A model generated the notes under the pieces. The model had not been told where the DNA came from and searched no databases. It saw only the letters and a list, made by a program, of their open reading frames with translations. The position numbers and the translations under genes were made by a program. Shown here piece after piece: positions 23,606-31,400 of a stretch of 32,747 bases of DNA; the stretch's first letter is position 1; each line of letters starts with the position of its first letter. This DNA is from CAYLRY01 sp964386535 (GTDB taxonomy: Bacteria; Chloroflexota; Dehalococcoidia; Dehalococcoidales; UBA3254): the NCBI GenBank assembly GCA_964386535.1, contig CAYLRY010000036.1, positions 1 through 32,747 of the forward strand. The letters run 5' to 3'.

Positions 23606-24843
23606 TTAGCGCAGTGCGCACACCCATTGGAGCTTACCTGGGGTCTCTCAGAGACGTCCCCGCTTATGACCTGGTGGCAGCCGTTCTTAATGAGGTAGTC
23701 AAAAAGGCCGGGGTAAAGCCTGAGGAAGTGGATGATGTGGTCTTTGGCCAGTGCTATCAAAACGGTGAATATGTCAATATCGCCCGCCGGGGTCTGCTCC
23801 AGGCCGGCTGGCCCGTAACGGTTCCTGGCATCACCGTGGACCGCCGCTGCAATTCCGGACTGGATGCTCTGCTGATTGGAGCCATGCAAATCCAGACCGA
23901 AATGTCACAGATCGTAGTATCCGGCGGGGTGGAAAGTATGAGCACTGCTGAGTTCTACATCCCCGGTAACATAAAATGGGGCATCGGCCGGGGTTCAGGT
24001 ATTGCTTTTGATGACTCTCCGCGCGGGCACGGCAGTCTTAGCATGTTCGGTATACCTCTTTATGACCGCATTCAACGCTCACGCTCCCAGCATCACCCCT
24101 CAGAAAGGTTCGGCGAAATCGTTTCCAATATTAGCTGGGCTGAAACAGCAGCCCAGGAACTTGGACTCACCCGTGAAGAATGCGACCGCTGGGCCCTCCA
24201 CAGCCATCAGAAGGCTGTGGCAGCTCAGAAGGCAGGTAAGTTTAAGGAGTACATTGTGCCAATCACTGTCCGCCAGGAAAAGGGCGGCTCTAAAGTTATC
24301 GATACGGATGAAGGCCCGCGTGCTGATACCTCGCTGGAAGCCCTGTTAAAGTTGAAACCTGTCCAGGGTGGCATCTGCACCGCCGGCAATTCCGCCCAGG
24401 AAAATGACGCCGCAGCCGGATTCGTTTTAATGAGTGAAAGTACAGCCAGAAAGAGGGGCCTGCAGCCCCTGGCTTATCTGAAAGCCTGGACTAAGACTGC
24501 AGACGATCCGCGCTATACTTACAGAGCCGGTACACGCGCTTTCCGTATGTTGCTGGAAAAAACCGGACTTACAGTAGATCAGATCGATTTGTATGAAATG
24601 CATGAAGCCTTTGCTACCCAGTGTCTTTACAATATCAAAACCCTGGGCATACCGGAAAACCGCTGGGACAGAATCAATGTCAACGGCTCCGGTATTTCAC
24701 TGGGTCACCCCCTGGGCGCGGTCCTGGCCCTCAGGGTTACCTCGCTGGTCCATGAAATGGCAAAACGGGGAGCCCGTTACGGAATGGTGGGTACACCTGG
24801 CGCCGGAGGCGTTGCCGTAGCTGCTATTTTCGAAAGGAAATAA
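23587..24843 (+). CDS. Thiolase-family enzyme (acetyl-CoA acetyltransferase-like) lacking the second cysteine
   Basis: 418 residues from a TTG at 23587, 19 bases inside the GNAT gene, with GAGAGG upstream. The nucleophile is Cys88 in VDRRCNSGL, His is present in MHEAFA (about 337) and His374 in SLGHPLGA. In ordinary thiolases a second catalytic cysteine sits in a C-x-GGG stretch near the C-terminus; here that position reads GTPGAGG (402-408), with Thr or Pro instead. The usual GGAIALGHPxGxSG motif is also altered (GSGISLGHPLGAVLAL). A normal Claisen condensation is therefore doubtful. It may only do acyl transfer or act on an unusual acyl-CoA. It is followed by a strong terminator. No acyl-CoA dehydrogenase or hydratase is adjacent. 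Confidence 0.85.
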   Translation: MEQIAIVSAVRTPIGAYLGSLRDVPAYDLVAAVLNEVVKKAGVKPEEVDDVVFGQCYQNGEYVNIARRGLLQAGWPVTVPGITVDRRCNSGLDALLIGAMQIQTEMSQIVVSGGVESMSTAEFYIPGNIKWGIGRGSGIAFDDSPRGHGSLSMFGIPLYDRIQRSRSQHHPSERFGEIVSNISWAETAAQELGLTREECDRWALHSHQKAVAAQKAGKFKEYIVPITVRQEKGGSKVIDTDEGPRADTSLEALLKLKPVQGGICTAGNSAQENDAAAGFVLMSESTARKRGLQPLAYLKAWTKTADDPRYTYRAGTRAFRMLLEKTGLTVDQIDLYEMHEAFATQCLYNIKTLGIPENRWDRINVNGSGISLGHPLGAVLALRVTSLVHEMAKRGARYGMVGTPGAGGVAVAAIFERK

Positions 24844-24853
24844 TCTTGTTATT

Positions 24854-24887
24854 AATCCGGAGGACTCCGTCCGGGGTCCTCCGGATT
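24854..24887. terminator. Bidirectional terminator between thiolase and MMPL exporter
   Basis: Perfect 12-bp arms AATCCGGAGGAC and GTCCTCCGGATT with a 10-base loop, lying between two convergent genes. The T-runs on both sides are weak, but position and stem strength support the call. Confidence 0.7.
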
Positions 24888-24903
24888 CCGGTTATCTATC
24901 AAT

Positions 24904-27408
24904 CTATTTCGCCTTCTTCCGGGATAGACGGGATGGCCACCAGCTCCACCGCCCAACCAGCACAGCAATCGAAGGTACCAGGATCGCCCGCACTACGAAG
25001 GTATCCAGTATCACCCCTATCACTATGGCCGCTCCAAGCTGCATTACCATCTGCAAAGGTGTTGAAATCAGGGTTGCAAATGTGCCTGCCAGTATAATGC
25101 CGCAGGATGTAATAACCCCTCCGGTATTGGCCACAGCGTGGCTTATGGCTTCTTTTAAGGGCCTCTGTTGTGCCTCTTCACGGATTCTCGATACCAGGAA
25201 TATATTATAGTCGGCTCCCAGAGCCACTAGAATTATGAAAATGAAGATCGGCAGCATATAGATCATTCCGCTCTGTTTCAACAGCCCGGAAAAAACCCAG
25301 GTGGTCAGTCCCAGGGTGGCGCCGTAGTTGAGTAATACAGTAAGCACCATATACAGGGGAGCAACCACGCTGCGTAATAGAATAATGATTACCAGAAGTA
25401 TTAAACCCACTGCCGAGCCTACGACTATGCCGAAATCAGCATCATTGGTTATCATGATATCAGCGCGGACAGCGCTCTCCCCGCCAACCAGATAAGAACT
25501 CCCGTTTAAACCTGATGAGTTGATGCTTTGCCCGGCTGCTTCCCTGATTCTGGAAATTGTCTCCATGGTTTCCGTGGCATAGGGTCCGCTGGTCAGTATC
25601 AGGTTTATTCTTGCTGTAGTAGCATCGGACGAAAAATAGCTCTGCAGCAAAGAGGCTGTAAAAAGGCTATTGACCTGCAGATTGAACTCTTCAACTAAAG
25701 CTTCCAGGTAATTGGCGGTATCATAAACCAGGCTTCGAATTTGCCTTATTGACGAAGCCAGGCTGGCTTGATCTGCTGTAGACAGGTTTTTAGATAACGC
25801 TGAGGCTTGGGTCAGACCGGCGAGTATCCGCTGGAAATTCTGGCTTTGCGTAATCCCGGGATACTGAAGGATCAACCCCTGTAATTCCTGCCCGGCTCCC
25901 TGTAGTACAATCAGATTTTCCAGCCCCTGGCCCAGTCCCAGCCCATCTCCCAGCAGGCGGATTTGAGCTGCCGTTTCTAAAAGCTTGCTCTCAGGAGCCG
26001 CATAATAATCCACCCGTGATACCCCTGGGACTGACTGTATGGACCTGACAATTTCTTTCAAGGACTTTAAAGAATCCTGGCTGATGATATTTTTTTCAGG
26101 ATACTCTATAAGCAGGTACACCGGTGATAGTTCTCCACCGGGAAAATGTTTTTCTATTAAATGGTAGCCTTGTACGGACTGGGTATCGCCCGGCATCTGG
26201 CTGATTATGTCATTGGTTTGAGTGAACCCTGAAAAAGCGACGTACGGAATTACCAGAATAACAATAATAGGTAAGGCTATCAGCAGGGGTCGTTTTACGA
26301 CCCATTCGCCGATTTTGGCCCAGCTTAACCTGCCTCCGGCCCGCGCCCGGGATGTCCAGGCAGGCCAGAACAGGTATTTGCCGAAAAGAGACATCAATGC
26401 CGGAATCAGGGTCAAACCAGCCAGCAGCGTCACGCCTATGCCCAGCGCCAGGGCGTATCCGGACGTCTTATTCATGCCGAAACGTGACAGCCCCAGGCAT
26501 AGAAAAGCCACTATTACAGTAAGAGCACTGGCTGCAATAACCGGACCGATGTTTCTCATAGCCAGATTTAAAGCTGTTTTGGGGTCACTTTTTTTCAGCT
26601 CTTCGCGGAATCTGGAAACGATAAACAAACAATAATCCGTACCTATCCCAAAAATGATTACCACAATGTATGCTTCTGCAAGGGTAAAGAATTTCACCCC
26701 GGCCTGGCCCATGAATCCCAGGATTCCCATTGTAACCAGAAAACTACAGCCGATGGCCAGCAGGGGTAGCAGCGCCGCTACCGGTGACCGGTAAATGATA
26801 AGGAGTATTAAAAGTACCAGGATAATAGTGACAATGGTTGATTTGCTGATGGTCTGCTGGATAGACTCAAAAAGGTCCTGCGTTAGCCCGGTTTCTCCGG
26901 TAAAATAGACCTGGATATTGGGGTGATTAACTTCGAGGTATTGGCGTATCCGGCTGACGGCTGCCTTAGCTTCATCCGATAGGGCGGAAGCTGATATGCT
27001 TACCTGCATCATCATAGTGGTCTGGTCTGAACTCACCAGTTTTTGCCGGAGCAGATCGCTATCGAAAATGGAGATTACTTCCCCTATTTCTTGAGGGCCT
27101 GAATCCGAGACCAGCCAGTCCCGGATGATTTGCGCCTCAGCCATATCATCACCCGTCAATCCGTCTGGATTATGAATTACAATGATGCCGCTGCCTGTTG
27201 AAGTATCCGCAACGCCGGGAAACTTTTCCTGTAATAGTAGTACAGCCTCGCTGGACTGGGTATCCTGTGGTAAAAACTGGCTTTCATCAGTCACAGCCAC
27301 GTCGGAGAAACTGGGGGAAATTATAAACAAAGCAGCAGCCGCCGCCAGCCATAATATTATCACTATAACACGGTATTTCTGTGTAAACTTAGATATTGCA
27401 GCAAACAT
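24904..27408 (-). CDS. MMPL-family RND transporter
   Basis: 834 residues in two similar halves, each with one N-terminal span, a large extracytoplasmic domain and a five- or six-span bundle: the 12-span RND/MMPL plan. The proton-relay Asp-Tyr motifs are GIGTDYCLFIVSRFREEL in the first half and ALGADYNIFLVSRIREEA in the second. Signature first spans are IIILWLAAAAALFIISPSF-like. Relatives export lipids, siderophores or drugs using the proton gradient and, in simple cell envelopes, need no outer-membrane partner. It is downstream of a MarR repressor with a 33-base gap and shares its promoter, which points to an inducible efflux pump. The substrate cannot be inferred. The stop is followed by a terminator. 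Confidence 0.93.
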   Translation of the reverse strand: MFAAISKFTQKYRVIVIILWLAAAAALFIISPSFSDVAVTDESQFLPQDTQSSEAVLLLQEKFPGVADTSTGSGIIVIHNPDGLTGDDMAEAQIIRDWLVSDSGPQEIGEVISIFDSDLLRQKLVSSDQTTMMMQVSISASALSDEAKAAVSRIRQYLEVNHPNIQVYFTGETGLTQDLFESIQQTISKSTIVTIILVLLILLIIYRSPVAALLPLLAIGCSFLVTMGILGFMGQAGVKFFTLAEAYIVVIIFGIGTDYCLFIVSRFREELKKSDPKTALNLAMRNIGPVIAASALTVIVAFLCLGLSRFGMNKTSGYALALGIGVTLLAGLTLIPALMSLFGKYLFWPAWTSRARAGGRLSWAKIGEWVVKRPLLIALPIIVILVIPYVAFSGFTQTNDIISQMPGDTQSVQGYHLIEKHFPGGELSPVYLLIEYPEKNIISQDSLKSLKEIVRSIQSVPGVSRVDYYAAPESKLLETAAQIRLLGDGLGLGQGLENLIVLQGAGQELQGLILQYPGITQSQNFQRILAGLTQASALSKNLSTADQASLASSIRQIRSLVYDTANYLEALVEEFNLQVNSLFTASLLQSYFSSDATTARINLILTSGPYATETMETISRIREAAGQSINSSGLNGSSYLVGGESAVRADIMITNDADFGIVVGSAVGLILLVIIILLRSVVAPLYMVLTVLLNYGATLGLTTWVFSGLLKQSGMIYMLPIFIFIILVALGADYNIFLVSRIREEAQQRPLKEAISHAVANTGGVITSCGIILAGTFATLISTPLQMVMQLGAAIVIGVILDTFVVRAILVPSIAVLVGRWSWWPSRLSRKKAK

Positions 27409-27441
27409 GCGTAAAGCCTCCCCTCCTTGCCAGACCTCAAA

Positions 27442-27918
27442 TCAATCCTTATCCTTTGATTTGCTGTTGATCTCAGCAGCCAGTTTCCTGGCATTCTCAA
27501 AGAGAATATCAGCCACTTCAGCCGCCTTTTTTATCTCTTCTGCGGTCAAACCTTCCAGCAGTGTTTCTATGGCCATTCGGCTGGACCCCCAGAGTTTGCC
27601 TATTAAGACTTCACCTTCAGTGGACAGTTTACAGATAACCAGTCTGCGGTCCTGGGGGTTGGTCTCCCTTAAAACCAGGTTTTTACGCACCAGATTATCC
27701 ACGATAATCGTAGTGGTCGGCAGGGTTACTTTTAACCTTGAGGCTATATCGCTCATCCGGAGAGGGCCGTAAGTCTGCAATATCAACACCAAGCGTAACT
27801 GGGTTACCGTTATATCAGAAGACAACCATTCTTCCGGCACCGCCGGACCTATCAGCTTATAAATATCCTCTATCTTCTGCATGATCTTCCGTGTAATTTC
27901 TCTTCTTCCCGGATCCAT
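27442..27918 (-). CDS. MarR-family transcriptional regulator
   Basis: 158 residues. The winged helix is clear: TQLRLVLILQTYGPLRMSDIASRLKVTLPTTTIIVDNLVRKNLVLRE (about 38-85), then the wing NPQDRRLVICKLSTEGEVLI with the MarR-typical DRR. A long C-terminal helix gives dimerisation. AGGAGCG lies before the ATG at 27918. It is cotranscribed with and upstream of the MMPL exporter, and a palindrome just downstream of the promoter (27945-27976) is the natural operator. The usual logic is that a toxic ligand releases the repressor and turns on export. The spaced inverted repeat and overlap with the start of transcription support autoregulation. Confidence 0.93.
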   Translation of the reverse strand: MDPGRREITRKIMQKIEDIYKLIGPAVPEEWLSSDITVTQLRLVLILQTYGPLRMSDIASRLKVTLPTTTIIVDNLVRKNLVLRETNPQDRRLVICKLSTEGEVLIGKLWGSSRMAIETLLEGLTAEEIKKAAEVADILFENARKLAAEINSKSKDKD

Positions 27919-27944
27919 TTCGCTCCTGTACCATAATTAGCGGG

Positions 27945-27976
27945 CCTATAATTATTATACTATTACTAATTATTGG
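27945..27976 (-). promoter_or_regulatory. Probable MarR operator
   Basis: An inverted repeat CCAATAATTA-N12-TAATTATAGG (9 of 10 bases match) lies between the -10 element and the marR start. This is where bound repressor would block initiation. Confidence 0.55.
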
Positions 27977-27986
27977 TACACTTCAA

Positions 27987-28015
27987 AGTATATATCGCAA
28001 GTGCTGTTCTGTCAA
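27987..28015 (-). promoter_or_regulatory. Promoter of the marR-MMPL operon
   Basis: On the minus strand, TTGACA (28010-28015), a 17-base spacer and TATACT (27987-27992). Perfect -35 and spacing, one mismatch in the -10. Confidence 0.7.
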
Positions 28016-28079
28016 GTTCCAGGGCACGTACAACCGTCTGGTTTTAATCAATCATGGTTACCGGAGGTGATACCTGCTT

Positions 28080-28117
28080 CGTCATTGCGAGGCGTGGAGA
28101 CCTCCCCGAAGCAATCT
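28080..28117. repeat. REP-like extragenic element
   Basis: CGTCATTGCGAGG, a short GC-rich palindromic middle and CGAAGCAATCT. This pattern occurs as a dispersed extragenic repeat in many bacterial genomes. ATTGC/GCAAT and GAGG/CCTC pair across it. Only one copy is seen in this window. Confidence 0.55.
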
Positions 28118-28168
28118 AAAAACACGGTTCACCAACCAAGAGTGATTAGTTAGAACCGTTTCCGGCTA

Positions 28169-28197
28169 TTGACAATTCAATGATAAACGTATATGAT
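28169..28197 (+). promoter_or_regulatory. Strong promoter of the short transcription unit
   Basis: TTGACA, a 17-base spacer and TATGAT. Transcription would start near 28204 and run only about 245 bases to the terminator at 28449. Confidence 0.65.
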
Positions 28198-28244
28198 GAA
28201 ACTGAAGGTCGATTGCTACCAACCCCGAATAGAGGAGGTGCAAA

Positions 28245-28289
28245 ATGACATTACAAAAATGGTATGGAGTTTTTCTATTTCCCAGTTAA
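28245..28289 (+). CDS. 14-aa micro-ORF with strong ribosome site
   Basis: GAGGAGG at 28232-28238 is six bases before the ATG, and the frame reads MTLQKWYGVFLFPS then TAA. A hairpin begins two bases after the stop. The peptide is aromatic-rich and shares M-x-L-x3-YGV-x4-S with the start of the micro-ORF at 5132. With promoter, ribosome site and terminator all present, translation is likely. Whether the peptide or the act of translating it matters is not known. Confidence 0.45.
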   Translation: MTLQKWYGVFLFPS

Positions 28290-28415
28290 CGCTCTGCTTG
28301 ACCGCAGAGCAGCCGGCGCTTAAACTCGACTCGTGAAAAGGAAAAGAGAGTCAAATATGAATGACTGTGTACGGTAGTGATAACCGTAAGTGAGTTGAGA
28401 TTAAGAGGTAAACTT

Positions 28416-28449
28416 AAGGAGGATGTTGAGTAAAACATCCTCCTTTTTT
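28416..28449 (+). terminator. Intrinsic terminator of the short unit
   Basis: A 12-bp stem AAGGAGGATGTT/AACATCCTCCTT with a 6-base loop, leading into a T-run (28444-28449). Textbook rho-independent terminator on the plus strand. The left arm also contains a masked Shine-Dalgarno sequence. Confidence 0.9.
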
Positions 28450-28482
28450 GTATTCTGTATTGCCCAGGACCAGCCGGTCCTT

Positions 28483-31400
28483 TTATCCCACCAGAGGGTC
28501 CAGTCCCAGAATGATTCTCTCCAATTTGGTTACGTCTCCCATATTGATTTCCCCATCAACATCAGCATCACACCCACAGGTACCCGGATCCAGTCCCAGG
28601 ATTACCCTTTCCACTTTGACCACATCTCCCATATTTACCATGCCGTCTCCATTGGTATCACCCTGGTGTACTACGTTGAAAGCTTCACTGACAGCCCCGG
28701 TCAGCGCTCCGGCTGAGGCTGTCAGGGTATATCCGGAGCCTGCCAGATTAAGGCTCAGGCCGGTAAAGGAGGCTGACCCGTTTACCGCATTGATAGTTGT
28801 AGCGCCGCTTAAAACAGCCCCGCTGGCGCCAGTTCCGCTTGTAAGACTTAATACTACTTCAGATGAAGAATCACCCACAATATCGCCGTTGGCGTCCAGC
28901 ACTGCAACCACAGGCTGGCGGGTTAAACTTACGCAGGCCGCATTTTCCAGCCCCGGCTGAGTGGTAAAAGATAGGTGAGTGGCAACCCCGGGAGTTGGCG
29001 TATTATCCTGTAAAATGGATAAATTATCTGCCCAGTAATTCGTTACATAAATACGGTTGGTCCCCGCCTGAGATGCAATACTGCGGGGCCCTTTCCCCAC
29101 ATTATATGTAGCCACTACCAGATAGCTGGAACCGTCAATTACCGAAATACTGCCGCTTCCGCTGTTGGCCGCGTAGACGCGGTTAGCGCCAATATCCAGG
29201 GCAATTCCTCTGGGAGAAAGCCCTACCTTAACTGTGCTGATTACAGTATTGCTGGCGCCGTCGATCACCGAGACACTGTTGCCGCCGTCATTGGTAACAT
29301 AAACACGGTTGGTCAGAGGATTCACTTTTACCCCGTAAGGCCATTGCCCCACAGGGATAACTGCCTCCACGCTCTGGCTGGCGCCGTTAATCACTGAGAC
29401 CGTGTCATCATAATTATTGGCCACATAGATGCGGTTGGTTAAAGGGTTTACCGCAATGCCGATAGGTAGAGAGCCCACCTGAATAACGTTGGTTACAATG
29501 AGGCTGGCCCTATCCACTATAGAAACAGAGGCATTGCCGTTATTTGTTATGTAAATTTGGTTGGTGTATGAATTGACAGCCACCCCTGACGGCCGGTTTC
29601 CTGTAGTAATCGTTGATATCACTGCATGGCTGCCTCCGTCTATAACCGAAAGACTATCGCTTACCGTATTGGCTACATAGATGTAATTGGTATTCGGATC
29701 AACTGCCACCGCGGCTGGCCCGTCCCCCACCTCAACCGTGGCTACCGGCGCATTGGTCGCCAGATCAATCACAGTAAGGCTGTTATCCCCGCTGCAGGCT
29801 GCATACAGCCGGCTATTACCGGGATTAATATCCACGGCTTCCGGACCGCTGCCCGTTTTTAAGTTGGTTAACAGGCTGTTATCTGCCCCATCAATCACTG
29901 CTACCGCATTTTCCTGGTAGCTGGCTGTATACACCAGGTTGGTGTTTTCATTTACGCCAATGCCAAAGGGCCCTTTTTTAGTTGATATCGTATTTGTAAC
30001 ACTACCTGAAAATCCATCTATAACCGAAACGCTATTTCCCTGATAGTTGGCCACATAAATGCGGTTGGAAACCGTATTAACGCAAATGCCCCGGGGTCCT
30101 GTCCCTACGCCGATAGTGGCAGTGACATTGCCGCTGACGCCGTTAATCACAGAGACCGAGTTGCTGTCATAGTTCGCTACATAAATCAGGTTGGTGGAAG
30201 GATTCACCGCTACCCCCCCGGGCCCGCTGCCTACCCCCACTGTCTTAACCAGGGTATTATCTGCCCCGTTAAACACTGAGACGTTGCCGGATATATCATT
30301 GGAAACATATATCAGATTAGTGACCGGATTTACTCCAACCCCGGCAGGTCCGCTTCCTGTATTCAGCGTGGCTGTCACGCTGTTAGCCTCCCCGTCGATC
30401 ACAGACACGGTATTACTCCCATAATTAGCTGTATATATCCGGTTTGTTAGCGGATTGACCCCCATTCGGTAAGGCATGCTTCCCACGTTGATTACAGCTA
30501 TAATATTATTGCTAGCGCCGTCTATCACTGAAATAGAGCTCCCGTAGCTGCTGGCCACATAAATACGGTTTGTGATTGGATTGACTGCTATGCCCTGGGG
30601 GCCGTTGCCCACTGCAATGGTGCTAATTATTTGCCTGGTACTGCCGTCAATAACCGTCACATTGTTGCTCTTTGAATTGGCGGCGTAAATCCGGTTGGTA
30701 ACCGGATTTACCCCTATGGCAGCCGTGCCGAAGCCACCTGCTCCCAGATCAATAGCAGGGTTTGCCGGATAAATCCACCGTATGCCTTGCTGATCTTCAG
30801 GGGTCAAATCTCGCCTGATTTCTCCGTAGCTTATCCTCCCGTACATTATTTTCCCGGTATCATTTACTTCACCGGTATTGCCGTAAAGATCTCTGAATCC
30901 CACTGCATGACCCAGCTCATGGGTGACAACACTCTGTATGTCATAGGTTCCGGGTTCTCCTGAAGTACTCCACGAAAAGTACGTATTAAAAGTGATGTCA
31001 AACTCCAGCATATTGCTGGAAGTATCAAACCAGTAATAATTGACAGCTACAGGTCCGCTGGCTCCCAGATTACCTCCTGCGATTACATTCATTCCGTCAC
31101 GGACAGCGCTCGTATTGCCGGTTATCCCTTCATATTCAAAACTGAAACTGATCCCGGATACCTTGTTCCAGGTCTGGGCTCCGGCCTGTACCGCAGCCTC
31201 CATATTAACTACACCCGGTATATTGGGATTTAAGTAATAATGCACCACCGGGTTGAAGGCTGACCACTTATGGCCTTCATAGCTGAAAGATACCGCATAC
31301 ATATACTCATTGCTTTGTCCTGATGAGGTATTTACCAGTACCGGACCGCTGCTGGCGGATGCCCCATAGCCGTTGATGGTGCCGGTGGGGATGGTGGCTA

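Larger units (their letters stand above)
28204..28449 (+). ncRNA. Candidate short structured RNA carrying a 14-codon ORF
   Basis: The unit is bounded by a near-consensus promoter and a perfect intrinsic terminator, and no larger gene lies inside. The 5' third carries the ORF at 28245. Directly after its stop is a 7-bp hairpin (GCTCTGC/GCAGAGC, 28291-28310). A long stem follows: 28319-28332 (CTTAAACTCGACTC) pairs with 28392-28405 (GAGTTGAGATTAAG), one A-A mismatch and one G-U. It encloses a hairpin at 28370-28388 (TACGGT/ACCGTA). GACTC (28328-28332) could pair instead with GAGTC (28348-28352), so two alternative folds exist. I do not recognise the class. It may be a regulatory RNA, a dual-function RNA or a remnant of a mobile element. 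Confidence 0.5.

Noticed and set aside
28448..28960. 170-codon ORF on the plus strand opposite the dockerin/Big region
   Set aside because: It mirrors the codon pattern of the real minus-strand gene and lacks a ribosome site and any family features.
28990..30757. CRISPR array or recent tandem repeat for the periodic 126-base pattern
   Set aside because: The period is 42 codons in frame with strong protein-level and weak DNA-level similarity, so it is a coding propeller repeat.
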